NCBI GenBank assembly: GCA_964613385.1
Contig: CAZTGZ010000010.1
Coordinates: 1 to 64,000 of the forward strand
Source of the DNA: CAZTGZ01 sp964613385
GTDB taxonomy: Bacteria; Bacteroidota; Bacteroidia; NS11-12g; UBA9320
Direction of reading: 5' to 3'
DNA: 64,000 nucleotides
Numbering within the stretch: position 1 is the first letter of the stretch; every line of letters begins with the position of its first letter. The notes beneath the pieces are model-generated. The model had not been told where the DNA came from. It did not search any database and saw only the letters and a list, made by a program, of their open reading frames with translations. This document shows positions 50,817-61,421 of this stretch, piece by piece. A program made the position numbers and the translations under genes.

Positions 50817-53800
50817 ATGAAGCAAAAGATTCTATTCACCGCCGCATTCGCTTTCTTGTCCATTTTCACCTTCGCCCAATCTAATTTTGGAGAAATCCGG
50901 GGAAAGGTTGTGGACGCTAAAACCAAAAAGCCTTTAGACTATATGAACATCCTGGTAATGAAGGATGGTATCAATAAAGGTGGGAATATGACGGACGAAA
51001 ATGGTAATTACTACATTAAGGCATTAGAGCCAGGTACATATACAGTTATTGCTAAATATATTGATTACTCTGATTATGAAGAGCGCGGTGTAGCAGTAAA
51101 AGCAAACAGTATTACGTATGTAAATATTGAAATGGAAAAGGCTGATGCACAACAATTGAAGGTTGTGACAGTAAAGAAGTGGAAAACGCCTTTGGTTAAG
51201 GATGGTGAGAACAGCAAAACCTTTTCTGACAAGGATATCGTTAAATTACCAACTCGTAGTTTAGGAGGTATTGCGGCTACAGCTTCAGGCGTTTCCAGTA
51301 CCAGTGCGGGAATTAGTTTTATTGGACAACGTTCGGATGGAACGCGATATTTCGTGGATGGGGTTCCGGTGGTTGGATCTACTAATCTTCCTCAAGCGGC
51401 TCAAGGTCAGATAGATATTATTCAGTCGGGGATTCCGGCTCAGTTTGGAGATTTTACAGGTGGGGCCATCAGTATAACCACCAAAGGACCATCTGCGCGT
51501 TTTATCAAGAGTTTGGAAGTTATATCTTCCAGTATGTTCGATCCTTATCACTATAATCAATTGGAAGGATTTTACTCAGGGCCTCTAAAAATCAAGAATA
51601 AAGGCGGAGGAGAAAAGGAATATGTGGCCTGGGGTTTCCAGTTAAGTGGTAATATCAACTATCAAAAGGACCCAAGTCCGGCATTTGGTGGTATGTATGT
51701 GGTGAAAGACGACAAACTCAAGGAAATTGAAGACAATCCGCTGGTTGCCAATCCTTTGGGCGGCGGATTCGTTCCCAGCGCTTCATTCTTAACCAAGAAC
51801 GACCTTGTTCTTGAAAAAGCGAGACGCAATGTTGCACAAATTACCGGGGTGGTTCAGGGTAAATTGGAATACCAACCCAATAAGAACACGAATATTACCT
51901 TGTTTGGTAGCTTCAACCATCAGGTAAATGACAATTTCTCCTATAGCAATTATCTGATGAATTATAAAAACTTCAGCCAATCGGTAGCTCAAACCTATCG
52001 TACCTACCTGAAGTTCACTCAAAAGTTGAGGAATGAAAATGAGAATGACAAAACCAAAAAGGAAAAATCGCTGCTTACGGATGCATTTTACACCGTGCGA
52101 TTGGACTATCAGTCAAGTTTGAGAAACAGTTATAATCCCTTACACGGTGATGATATTTTTCAATATGGATACGTAGGTAAATTCAATCGCTATCGCGCAC
52201 CTGTTTATTCATACAACACAAATTCTCAATTACATATTGATCAGAATGGAGATACTGTGTTGCGTTCCGGCTTTTGGGAATTGGTTGGTTTCAGAGATAC
52301 TTTAATTACTTTCCAACCGGGAACCTCCAATGAGTTTATCACGAACTACACGGAGAACTATTTTAACAATGCTGCAAGTTTAGGCCAGCAGGTATTCAGT
52401 GAAAACCAGATTTTGGAAGGACAAGGTGTATTGAATGGGTTCGGTATACCTAACACCTATTCCTTATGGTTCAATCCGGGTACCATCACCACCAACTACA
52501 GCAAAAGCATGTTCGAGAGAATATCTGCCTATGCCATGGGAGAAGCTTCATTGAATTTGAAAAACAAACACGATCTCCAATTCGGATTGACGTATGAACA
52601 AAACATAGCCAGTGGATATGGGATCAATGCATCACAATTGTGGCGATTAATGCCGCTATTGGCCAATAGCCATATCGATCAATTGAATAAAATAACCACG
52701 GGAAGTTATGTTCAGGGAGGAATTCACGCATATGATGAATTCGGAATATTTTTAGATTCCATTAACTATAACATTCGGGTAAATTCAGAAGGTCAGAGCA
52801 CATTTGATAAGAATTTGAGAGCTAAACTCATGAATCAGGGTGCCAGAGACATATATGGTAATTTGATTGGTGAAACTTCATTTATCGATGTAAATGCACT
52901 CGACCCAAGTATGTTTAGCCTGGAGATGTTCAGTGCTGAAGACTTGTGGAATAATGGAAATTCATATGTATCATATTATGGATATGACTATAAAGGCAAC
53001 AGAGAAAGATCACGTCCGAGTCTGGCGCAGTTCTTATATGACAAGGATAATCGTTCTATCGGGTCATTTGCACCAATTTACAGCGCTGCATGGCTTCAGG
53101 ATAAATTCGCCTTTAAAGACTTAATCTTAAGAGTTGGTGTGCGTATTGAGAGATACGATGCGAACCAATTTGTATTAAAAGACAATTACTCTTTATATCC
53201 GATTAAAACCGTTGGCGAAGTAGGCGAATTGAACGGAGTTGCCGTTAGCCATCCCGGAAATATGGGAGAAGATTACGCGGTTTACGTGAACAATACCAAC
53301 AACCCTACCAAAATTATTGGTTACCGCAAAGACAATGTTTGGTATGATGCCAGTGGTATAGAAATCAGTTCTCCGGACTTCCTCGCCAATCAAACCACCA
53401 ATGGTAGAATTCAGCCTTTATTGGTTGACAATAAAAATCAGGAAGTATCGAAAGAATCATTTGTGGATTATGACCCTCAGGTAAATGTTCTCCCAAGGGT
53501 ATGGTTCTCCTTTCCTATAAATAGCGATGCTCAGTTCTTTGCCAACTATGATGTATTGGCACAGCGTCCTGGAGATGGAGCAACTTTTGCCCCCATTAAT
53601 AATTACTATTTCCTCGAGGCTACACAAGGCGGTACCATCGCAAATGCAGGTTTGAAGCCAAGAGTTCGAACTAATTATGAATTAGGATTTAAGCAGAAGT
53701 TATCAGATAATTCGGCTGTTAGTTTGATCGCAACTTATGCCGAAACACGCAATGACTTTGGATTGATCAGAATCAATCAGGCCTATCCAATTTCGTATAA

Positions 53801-54560
53801 CACCACAGCAAACATCGATTTCAGTACAACCAAAGCGTTCAGAGTAGAATACGAATTGAGAGAAGTTGGAAATGTTTCTATCACTGCCAATTACGCATTG
53901 TTATTTGCGGATGGAACAGGTTCTAACATCAATTCTCAGGCTGCTTTAATTGCAGCTAACCAGCCAAACTTGCGTACTTTGTATCCTTTGGACGTAGATA
54001 TCAGACATAAAATCGTCGGTATCCTGGATTACCGTTTCGATACGAAAGAAGACTACAAAGGCATTATGTGGGGCAAGTTTCCTGTATTTGCCGATGCAGG
54101 TGCAAACTTTATCTTCAACGCTCGCTCCGGTGCACCATTCACCAGCTACAAGCAAGCCATATCTGAAGCACAAGCCGATTTGGGTAGGGTACAGAGAAGC
54201 CAGATTGACGGAAATCCATTTGGTTCCAGAATGCCATGGCAATACAGAGTTGACATGAACTTCAGCAAGACATTTGAAGTGAAAAAGAAGAAAACATCTG
54301 ACAATAAACTCAACACGTATAATGTAAATGTGTTCCTTTGGGTTCAAAACCTCCTGAATCAAAAAGCGATAGATGGCGTTTATCAGTTTACCGGCTTGCC
54401 TAATGATGATGGATATTTGAGTTCACCACAGGGACAGCAGTATATTTCTGAACAGGTGAGTCAGCAAGCATTTATCGATTTGTATAATGTAAAAGTTGAT
54501 AACCCATATAATTATACGTTCCCACGTTTGGCTCGTTTGGGTGTTAAAGTTTTATTTTAA
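50817..54560 (+). CDS. TonB-dependent receptor with carboxypeptidase-like N-terminal domain
   Basis: A 1247-residue outer-membrane receptor: signal peptide (1-20, ending TFAQ), carboxypeptidase-regulatory-like domain (about 24-110; GEIRGKVVDAKTKKPLDYMN), plug (about 120-225; GQRSDGTRYFVDGVPV, FGDFTGGAISI) and a large barrel ending LARLGVKVLF. No SusD gene follows; instead come a giant T9SS-like secreted protein and a PorV/PorQ-like barrel, 20 bases and about 3.9 kb later on the same strand. It may import a substrate handled by that protein, or act as part of an envelope export/anchoring unit. Barrel size and the absence of SusD argue against a standard glycan-uptake pair. Confidence 0.92.
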   Translation: MKQKILFTAAFAFLSIFTFAQSNFGEIRGKVVDAKTKKPLDYMNILVMKDGINKGGNMTDENGNYYIKALEPGTYTVIAKYIDYSDYEERGVAVKANSITYVNIEMEKADAQQLKVVTVKKWKTPLVKDGENSKTFSDKDIVKLPTRSLGGIAATASGVSSTSAGISFIGQRSDGTRYFVDGVPVVGSTNLPQAAQGQIDIIQSGIPAQFGDFTGGAISITTKGPSARFIKSLEVISSSMFDPYHYNQLEGFYSGPLKIKNKGGGEKEYVAWGFQLSGNINYQKDPSPAFGGMYVVKDDKLKEIEDNPLVANPLGGGFVPSASFLTKNDLVLEKARRNVAQITGVVQGKLEYQPNKNTNITLFGSFNHQVNDNFSYSNYLMNYKNFSQSVAQTYRTYLKFTQKLRNENENDKTKKEKSLLTDAFYTVRLDYQSSLRNSYNPLHGDDIFQYGYVGKFNRYRAPVYSYNTNSQLHIDQNGDTVLRSGFWELVGFRDTLITFQPGTSNEFITNYTENYFNNAASLGQQVFSENQILEGQGVLNGFGIPNTYSLWFNPGTITTNYSKSMFERISAYAMGEASLNLKNKHDLQFGLTYEQNIASGYGINASQLWRLMPLLANSHIDQLNKITTGSYVQGGIHAYDEFGIFLDSINYNIRVNSEGQSTFDKNLRAKLMNQGARDIYGNLIGETSFIDVNALDPSMFSLEMFSAEDLWNNGNSYVSYYGYDYKGNRERSRPSLAQFLYDKDNRSIGSFAPIYSAAWLQDKFAFKDLILRVGVRIERYDANQFVLKDNYSLYPIKTVGEVGELNGVAVSHPGNMGEDYAVYVNNTNNPTKIIGYRKDNVWYDASGIEISSPDFLANQTTNGRIQPLLVDNKNQEVSKESFVDYDPQVNVLPRVWFSFPINSDAQFFANYDVLAQRPGDGATFAPINNYYFLEATQGGTIANAGLKPRVRTNYELGFKQKLSDNSAVSLIATYAETRNDFGLIRINQAYPISYNTTANIDFSTTKAFRVEYELREVGNVSITANYALLFADGTGSNINSQAALIAANQPNLRTLYPLDVDIRHKIVGILDYRFDTKEDYKGIMWGKFPVFADAGANFIFNARSGAPFTSYKQAISEAQADLGRVQRSQIDGNPFGSRMPWQYRVDMNFSKTFEVKKKKTSDNKLNTYNVNVFLWVQNLLNQKAIDGVYQFTGLPNDDGYLSSPQGQQYISEQVSQQAFIDLYNVKVDNPYNYTFPRLARLGVKVLF

Positions 54561-54580
54561 TCGCTATTAACCGTTAAAGT

Positions 54581-57500
54581 ATGAAGCATATTATTACAGG
54601 ATTATTTCTGATTTCAACCGTTATTGGAGCTGAAGCCAGAGAAAGTATCAATGTAAACAAGCAGGTTCTCCCATCTGAGGAAACCCGCAAAAGAATGAAG
54701 TTCGGTTCGGATTGTGAACCGGCCTCTGCCAGTGCGGATTTGGATATCAACAACGTAAGAACTAAAATTCTGAACGGAGGTGATATGTGGTGGGATTTGA
54801 ACAACCCAAAATATGAAATTCCGAAAATTAACGACCTGAATGCAGTACGCAAGCATTCGCTCTTTAGTGGTGCTATTTGGATAGGTGGATTTGAACAGGG
54901 TAACCTTAAAATAGCCGCCATGACTTATCGTCAGAGAGGCTCTGACTTTTGGCCTGGTCCCTTGGATACCATAACGGCTACCACCAACACACTGGTATGC
55001 CAGAATTTTGACAATATTTATCAGGTAACTCGTGAAGAAATCATCGCACATTGGGAAGAATATCTGGCCAATGGTGCAGTTCCTAACCCGTCTGAGAACA
55101 TTGCTAAATGGCCCGGTAACGGTAATGGCGTAAATCTTCCGGAGAACCTGGCACCGTATTTCGATGCGAACGGCGATGGGTTTTATAATCCGATTAATGG
55201 GGATTATCCTGTTCTTCAGACCGAATGTCGCGGGGCCAAAGTGGCCAATGATAACAATAAACCATCTGATCAACCGGATAAAATGTTGTGGTTCGTGTAC
55301 AACGATAAGGGCAATATTCACTCGGAGACCAATGGTTTGCCTATAGGTCTTGAATTGCAAACAACGGCATTTGCCTATGCGACCAATGACGAAATCAATA
55401 ACATGACATTCTACAAAACCCGTATCATAAACAGAGGCTCAACCACTTTGGAAGAGACCTACTTTGGAGAATGGGTAGATGCAGATTTAGGTAACTATGC
55501 CGACGACTACGTGGGTTGTGATGTGGGCTTAAGTCTGGGCTTTTGTTATAATGGTGATGACAATGATGAAGGTATTTTAGGATACGGTTTAAATCCTCCT
55601 TCTGTTGGGGTTGATTTTTTTGAGAGTCCAAGAAAAGATACCATAATCAATGGGACACCTACCAGCGTTGAATTGGGTATGAGCAAGTTCGTGTATTACA
55701 ACAACGACTTCAGCATCAAGGGAAACCCGAATGCCGCCATTGACTTTTATAACTACCTGAGAGGTCGCTGGAAAAATGGAGATTGTATCAAATGGGGAGG
55801 AGATGGATTTTCCGGTTCTGAATGTGCCGATTACATGTTCCCCTGGAATACCGATCCAAAACATCCAAACGAAAACTGGAACGAACGCCAATCGGGCAAT
55901 ACCCCTCAGGACAGAAGATTTTTACAAACTTCCGGACCATTCTCACTGAAGCCGGGTGCAATCAACTATATTACTGTGGGTGTTGTTTGGGCTAAAACCA
56001 GCTCCGGTGGTGCAGAGGGATCCCTGGCATTGTTAAAATCAGCGAGCAGAAAAGCGCAGGAATTATTCGATAACTGTTTCGACATTCTGGATGGTCCTGA
56101 CGCTCCTGAAATTGAGTACCGCGAATTGGATAAAGAAGTGGTATTTAACTTTAAGGGAACAGAAAAAATTGAAAATTATACTGAAGCAACCATTGTTGAC
56201 GGTATCAAACAATTATACCGTTTTCAGGGCTACAGAATCTACCAATTGGCAGATGCTACCGTAGGTACCGGTGACCTTGAAGATATTGATAAGGCACGTG
56301 AGGTATTCCTTTGTGATATTCAGGATAGTATCGCCCGTTTGGTAAATAAACCATTCGATGGAACCCTGGGTCAACCGCTACCAAAGTTAATGGTAGAGGG
56401 TCCAAATAAAGGCGTAGTGCACAGTTTGTCATTTAAAGACGATGCCTTTGCAACCGGATCTAATAAGTCTTTGGTAAATCACAAAACCTATTATTTCATG
56501 GTGATTTCATATGCCGGTTTACCCGGTCACCCGGCAGTAGAATATCTGGCAGGTAGAAAAATCAGACAATTTAGTGTTACGCCTCATATTCCAATCGGAA
56601 ATGAAGAAGGCGGATATACCCTGAATACCGGTTATGGTGAAGGTCCACAAATTGTTAGAATTGAAGGTACCGGAAACGGGGGAAATGAATTACAACTCAC
56701 GGAACAGAGTTTAAATGAGATTTTGGCCAACAACTTTGTAGCTAATGTAAAATACGAAAGAAGCAAGGGACCCATCGACATTAAGGTGATTGATCCGATT
56801 CGTGTGCCAAAGGGCGATTTTGAATTGACGCTCTTAGAATCTCCCATACCAACTTCCAACACGTTAAGAGAGGCTGGATTGGTTGATACGAATTCAACCT
56901 GGATATTGGTAAAGTTACCGGGTGATACTATTTATGCCGATACCACCATCAACTATAGAAATCAGCAGGTGCTGCTGGAATCAACGGGTTCTACCAAAAT
57001 CGGCGATTGGGGATTGGCAATCACCATCAGCCAGGTTAAAGCCCCGGGTGAAGATGCTAATGATGAAACCAATGGTTTATTGAGTTGGGATGTTGAATGG
57101 GGAGATAACAGTAAACAGTGGCTTACAGCAGTGCCCGATGTCGACAATCTTCCATTCTACGACTGGATAAGATCCGGAAGAAACGGATCTTCTGAATCCA
57201 CCAAGGATTATTCTATACACGATTACGCTCCATCAGGTTCTCCTATGGACAGATTTGAGATTTATGAGAAAATCTGGAATGGTAGAGTAGGACCCTATAG
57301 ATTGGCGAGCAGAAACCCGACAAGTTCATCACCACAACGTCCGGCTACCTTAATTCAGGGACCGGCATTTCAGGGTTCTCCAATTATTACAACCTGGGGT
57401 CTTAAGGATCTTGCCAGTGTGGATTTGGTGATTACGCCTGACAAATCTAAATGGACCCGTTGTATCGTGCTGGAAATGGGTGAAGATGCTCAATTGACAG

Positions 57501-58445
57501 AAGGTAATGCCAATAAATTTCATTTGAGGAAGCATAATTCTATCGATATAAACGGTGCTGAAATTACCACCGAGCAGGGTAGAAGCTGGTTCCCGGGTTA
57601 TGCCGTAAATCTCGAAACAGGTGAAAGATTGAATATTGTGATTTCTGAAGACTCATATCAATTGACTGAAAATGGTCGGGATATGAAGTGGAACCCAACA
57701 GACAGAAGCGATAACTATACCAACACGTATCCGAGTTTTGGTGGCCGCCACTACATTTATATTATGGGATCAATGGNNNNNNNNNNCCGTGGCGTATCCA
57801 AAAGGACCTGCGTATGATCAGGGAGCGTATTATCACGGAATATTGTCGAATATGGGTAGCCTGACAGATGCACAGAAAACCATTGAAATCAATAAAGTGA
57901 TGTTCCAGTGCATGTGGGTTGTTCCTACTTATCTGGCCAATGGATATAAGATGTCTGAGCAGGATGGAATGCCGGTGCCTCCATCTACCTATAAACTGAG
58001 TCTGAGAGTTAAAAAACCGTATAAGTATTTCAGAACAAATTCAACTCCGGTAAATAATGATAATCCGAAGTACATGTTCTCTACAAATGATTTGTTTGCG
58101 GAAGTGAGCAAGGATGCCGGAAAGGATAAAATGGAAATGATCAATATTGTTCCTAATCCATATTACGCCTTCTCAGCTTACGAGAATAATCCAATTGAGA
58201 ATAAGGTAAAAATCACCAACCTTCCTTACAAATGTGATATTTCCATTTATACATTGGATGGCCAGTTGGTAAGGAGAATTAAGAAAGATGATGACGGAAC
58301 ATCTGTTACCTGGGATTTGAAAAACCAGGCCAGAGTGCCAATAGCATCCGGAATGTATATTATTCATGTGGATGGTGGCGAATTGGGTGAGAAGGTATTG
58401 AAATGGATGGGCATCATGCGTGAACTGGATCTGGATTCTTTCTGA
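54581..58445 (+). CDS. Giant secreted protein with T9SS-like C-terminal domain (frame broken by assembly gap)
   Basis: One gene of at least 1280 residues. The frame from ATG 54581 runs to the 10-N gap near residue 1065, and the next frame continues from 57787 to the stop at 58445; they join if the true gap length is a multiple of 3. Features: signal peptide (1-20, ending AEA), a calcium-like DANGDGFYNPINGDYP (about 194-209), acidic NYADDYVGCDVG segments, beta-rich repeats, and a C-terminal FlgD-like/T9SS type A domain (NIVPNPYYAFSAYENNP, CDISIYTLDGQLVR, IASGMYIIHVDGG, final MRELDLDSF). The last part is the PNP-type sorting domain with an extra C-terminal tail. Surface-exposed; function unknown. 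Confidence 0.87.
57777..57786. other. Assembly gap (10 N) that falsely breaks the giant T9SS protein gene
   Basis: Ten placeholder Ns between ...MGSM and ...VAYPKG in the expected protein. Reading before and after differs by one base, consistent with a true gap length divisible by 3. Automatic calls would give two truncated genes. Confidence 0.95.
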
Positions 58446-58466
58446 TAAAAACCAAAAAAACCGAAA

Positions 58467-59558
58467 ATGAAATTTAGAAATATTTTAATTCTCGCGATGG
58501 GATGTTTGCCGGTAGTATCTGAAGCGGGCAATCCGGATCGTATTGGCCAGGCAGGAGCTACTCAACTGAGTATTAACGGATGGGCCAGAAGTTCAGGAAT
58601 GGGCTATGCATCTATGAGCAGTGTTCGGGGTGTAGAAGCTATGTTTGTAAATGTTGGTGGTTTGGCATATACCAAGCAAACCGAAGTAGTATTCTCCCGC
58701 ACCAGTTGGCTGAGAGGTACTGACATCAATATCAACAGTTTTGGAATTGCCCAAAAAGTTGGATCAGAAGGTGTTTTGGGTCTGAGTATGTCGTCTTTCG
58801 ATTTAGGAGACATTCCTATTACCACGGTTGAACAGCCCGATGGAGGTTTAGGTACCTATAGCCCGAGATTCACCAACCTGGGTATTTGTTACTCTAAGAA
58901 ATTTACCAATACGATTTCCGGGGGTGTTTTGGTTCGGATATTCTCAGAGAATATCACCAATGTTAAAGCTCAGGGTGTAGCATTGGATGCCGGTATTCAG
59001 TACACTGAAACGGCAGACAAAAACGATAAGTTAAAGAAGAATGACATCAAATTCGGTGTATCGCTCAAGAATGTTGGCCCTGACGCCAAATATTCAGGAG
59101 ATGGTTTGGCCGCTAAAGCCATAAACCCCTTGAATGGACAGGAACAGACTTTCGCCTTGAGAGCTGCAAGATTTAATTTGCCGACATTGATTAACATCGG
59201 TGCTTCCTATGATTTCAGATTGGATAAAACTAAGGAAACCTATTTCAACCGATTAACCACCGGTCTGAATTTCACTTCCAACGCATTCTCCAGAAATCAG
59301 TTTACTTTAGGTCTTGAATATGGCTATAAAGATATGCTGATGCTGAGAGCAGGTTATGCCTATGAAGAAGGAATTATGGACTACGAAACCAGAACCAATG
59401 CATATACCGGTATTTGTGCCGGACTTACCTTTGAGGTTCCTGTGAACAAAAAGAAGAACAATAATACCTTCGGATTTGACTATTCATTCAGGCATAGCAA
59501 TCCATTTTCCGGTACGCACTCCTTTGGGGTTCGATTAACATTGGACAGTAAAAAGTAG
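58467..59558 (+). CDS. PorV/PorQ family outer-membrane barrel
   Basis: A 363-residue outer-membrane protein: signal peptide (1-20), QAGATQLSINGWARSSGMGYASMSSVRGVEAMFVNVGGLA-type opening (about 29-68) and many beta strands, ending HSFGVRLTLDSKK. This is the FadL-like PorV/PorQ family linked to type IX secretion, where PorV carries cargo CTDs out of the translocon. It lies 21 bases after the giant T9SS-like gene, so a dedicated shuttle or attachment role for that cargo is a natural inference. Single copy here; the core T9SS PorV may be elsewhere. A strong terminator follows. Confidence 0.88.
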   Translation: MKFRNILILAMGCLPVVSEAGNPDRIGQAGATQLSINGWARSSGMGYASMSSVRGVEAMFVNVGGLAYTKQTEVVFSRTSWLRGTDININSFGIAQKVGSEGVLGLSMSSFDLGDIPITTVEQPDGGLGTYSPRFTNLGICYSKKFTNTISGGVLVRIFSENITNVKAQGVALDAGIQYTETADKNDKLKKNDIKFGVSLKNVGPDAKYSGDGLAAKAINPLNGQEQTFALRAARFNLPTLINIGASYDFRLDKTKETYFNRLTTGLNFTSNAFSRNQFTLGLEYGYKDMLMLRAGYAYEEGIMDYETRTNAYTGICAGLTFEVPVNKKKNNNTFGFDYSFRHSNPFSGTHSFGVRLTLDSKK

Positions 59559-59576
59559 ATTTAAACAAAAGTTCAC

Positions 59577-59615
59577 AAGAGCATTGTACCGAAGGGGCAA
59601 TGCTCTTTTTATTTT
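59577..59615 (+). terminator. Strong rho-independent terminator of the receptor/T9SS/PorV operon
   Basis: AAGAGCATTG (59577-59586) pairs with CAATGCTCTT (59598-59607) across an 11-base loop; TTTTTATTTT follows. It lies 18 bases after the PorV-like stop and 22 before greA, so it closes the three-gene operon. Confidence 0.88.
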
Positions 59616-59636
59616 AGCAGCATAAACAAAACCAAC

Positions 59637-60110
59637 ATGTCAGAGATTACATACATGAGCCAGGAAGGCTATGATCATCTTAAAAAGGAAATTGAACATC
59701 TCAAAATGGTGGAACGCCCTTCTATTTCCCGGCAAATAGCCGAGGCAAGAGACAAGGGAGATCTTTCAGAAAATGCCGAATACGATGCTGCCAAGGAGGC
59801 CCAGGGTTTGCTTGAGATGAAAATCGCCAAAATGGAAGAAACACTCTCCAATGCCCGGGTTTTGGATAAGTCAAAATCAGACTTGTCTAAAGTAGGACCC
59901 TTAAACAAGGTCAGGCTGATGAATACCAAAATTAAAAAGGAAGTTACTTATATCCTGGTTTCTGAAAGTGAGGCAAATTTTAAAGAAGGTAAAATTTCCA
60001 TGGCGTCGCCAATCGGCAAGGCACTGATGGGTAAAAAAGTTGGTGATTCTGTACAGGTAAATGTTCCGGCAGGCATCATAGACCTGGAAATTCTCGAAAT
60101 TAGCTTCTGA
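59637..60110 (+). CDS. greA: Transcription elongation factor GreA
   Basis: A 157-residue factor that stimulates transcript cleavage by stalled RNA polymerase. It has the N-terminal coiled coil with the tip acids DKGDLSENAEYDAA (about 38-51), SYMSQEGYDHLKKEIEHLK-like start, and C-terminal SPIGKALMGKKVGDSVQV. Domain order and length are standard. Its stop overlaps the ATG of the HIT gene by one base (TGATG), a coupling seen in many Bacteroidota. Confidence 0.96.
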   Translation: MSEITYMSQEGYDHLKKEIEHLKMVERPSISRQIAEARDKGDLSENAEYDAAKEAQGLLEMKIAKMEETLSNARVLDKSKSDLSKVGPLNKVRLMNTKIKKEVTYILVSESEANFKEGKISMASPIGKALMGKKVGDSVQVNVPAGIIDLEILEISF

Positions 60111-60505
60111 TGGCCACCATTTTCGATAAAATTATCAGTGGAGAAATTCCGAGTTATAAAGTAGCAGAGGATGCAGATTTCCTGGCTTTTTTAGATGTAT
60201 TCCCGGTTCAGAGAGGACATGTATTGGTGATTCCTAAAATGAGCATAGATTACATTTTCGACATGCCGGATCAAAAATTGGCATCGATGCATGTATTTGC
60301 CAAAAAAGTGGCTTCAGCAATTAAAAAGGTGATTCCCTGCACAAAAATCGGGGTGAGCGTCATCGGCCTCGAAGTGCCGCATGCGCATATTCACCTCATT
60401 CCTATAAATCAATTATCAGACATGGATTTTAACCATAAGAAGAAATTCAGCTCTGAAGAAATGCTTGAAACGGCTGATTTGATTAGATCGGCGATGCCTG
60501 AATAA
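60110..60505 (+). CDS. HIT family nucleotide hydrolase/transferase
   Basis: A 131-residue histidine-triad protein. It starts TIFDKIISGEIPSYKVAED, has RGHVLVIPK, and carries the triad HAHIHLIPI (about 97-105) whose middle histidine is the nucleophile for nucleotidyl transfer or hydrolysis of AMP-linked compounds. Translationally coupled to greA and convergent with murQ, whose stop is 4 bases away. Substrate not predictable. Confidence 0.93.
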   Translation: MATIFDKIISGEIPSYKVAEDADFLAFLDVFPVQRGHVLVIPKMSIDYIFDMPDQKLASMHVFAKKVASAIKKVIPCTKIGVSVIGLEVPHAHIHLIPINQLSDMDFNHKKKFSSEEMLETADLIRSAMPE

Positions 60506-60509
60506 CCAA

Positions 60510-61322
60510 TTACTTCTTTTCCAGAAAATTTAATACGGCTCTCACATTTCCGTGTTCACCCAATAATTGACGGGCTTCAAATTCAGATATTCCCGTTTCA
60601 TCCATAATCATCAGTATACCGCGCTGAACCAGTTTGGCATTGGTTAATTGCATATCCACCATTTTATTACCTTTTACCCTGCCTAACCGGATCATTACTG
60701 ATGTGGTGATCATGTTCAGAACCATTTTTTGAGCAGTTCCGGCCTTCATTCGGGTGCTTCCCGTTACAAACTCAGGCCCGACCTCTACCTCAACCTTAAA
60801 ATCAGATAGCTTTCCGGCATCACTATTTTTATTACACGAAATAGAACCTGTGGAAATCCCTACTTCACGACAGGCTCTCAGGGCCCCACATACATACGGA
60901 GTCTTGCCCGAAGCACTGATGCCGATAACCACATCTTTTGTATGAATATGGTGTGCCTGTAAGTCCCTCCAACCGGCTTCCATATCGTCTTCTGCATGTT
61001 CAACTGCTTTTCTGATGGCCTGATCGCCACCTGCAATAATTCCTACTACCCATCCATGTGGAACACCATAAGTTGGCGGGCATTCACTCGCATCCACTAT
61101 GCCCAACCTGCCACTCGTACCCGAACCAATGTAAAACAACCGGCCACCGGATTGCATTTTCTCATAAACAGCTTCAGCCAAAGCGACAATGGATGGTATC
61201 TCTGCTTCCACACTGATCGCCACTTTATGGTCCTCTGAATTAATTCCCAATACCAGTTCCTGAATGCTCCAAAGATGCAGATCTTTATGCGCTGACTCCT
61301 TTTCTGTGGTGTGTATGCTCAT
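60510..61322 (-). CDS. murQ: N-acetylmuramic acid 6-phosphate etherase
   Basis: A 270-residue SIS-domain enzyme that removes lactate from MurNAc-6-phosphate during peptidoglycan recycling. Diagnostic segments: GGRLFYIGSGTSGRLGIVDA (phosphate loop), ECPPTYG with catalytic Glu, GIIAGGDQAIRKAVEHAEDD, and TGSTRMKAGTAQKMVLNM. C-terminal EFEARQLLGEHGNVR is typical. Complete; MurNAc kinase or transporter is not adjacent. Start at ATG 61322, with an AT-rich upstream region. Confidence 0.95.
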   Translation of the reverse strand: MSIHTTEKESAHKDLHLWSIQELVLGINSEDHKVAISVEAEIPSIVALAEAVYEKMQSGGRLFYIGSGTSGRLGIVDASECPPTYGVPHGWVVGIIAGGDQAIRKAVEHAEDDMEAGWRDLQAHHIHTKDVVIGISASGKTPYVCGALRACREVGISTGSISCNKNSDAGKLSDFKVEVEVGPEFVTGSTRMKAGTAQKMVLNMITTSVMIRLGRVKGNKMVDMQLTNAKLVQRGILMIMDETGISEFEARQLLGEHGNVRAVLNFLEKK

Positions 61323-61377
61323 CGTTATTCAACGCAAATATTGTGTTTATTTCAACGAAAAGCATGACAGAGTTCTT

Positions 61378-61385
61378 TATCTTTG
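61378..61385 (+). promoter_or_regulatory. -7 element before the DUF6089 gene
   Basis: TATCTTTG fits TAnnTTTG and lies 36 bases before the chosen ATG (61422). Its last bases overlap an upstream in-frame start at 61383, which argues that translation begins at 61422. No -33 partner is visible. Confidence 0.45.
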
Positions 61386-61421
61386 AGTCTTAAATCTGAT
61401 ACCCGTCTTCACTACTACCTC

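Noticed and set aside
50817..58445. Polysaccharide utilisation locus (SusC/SusD pair)
   Set aside because: The gene after the receptor has a T9SS-type end and no SusD features; there are no glycoside hydrolases in the cluster.
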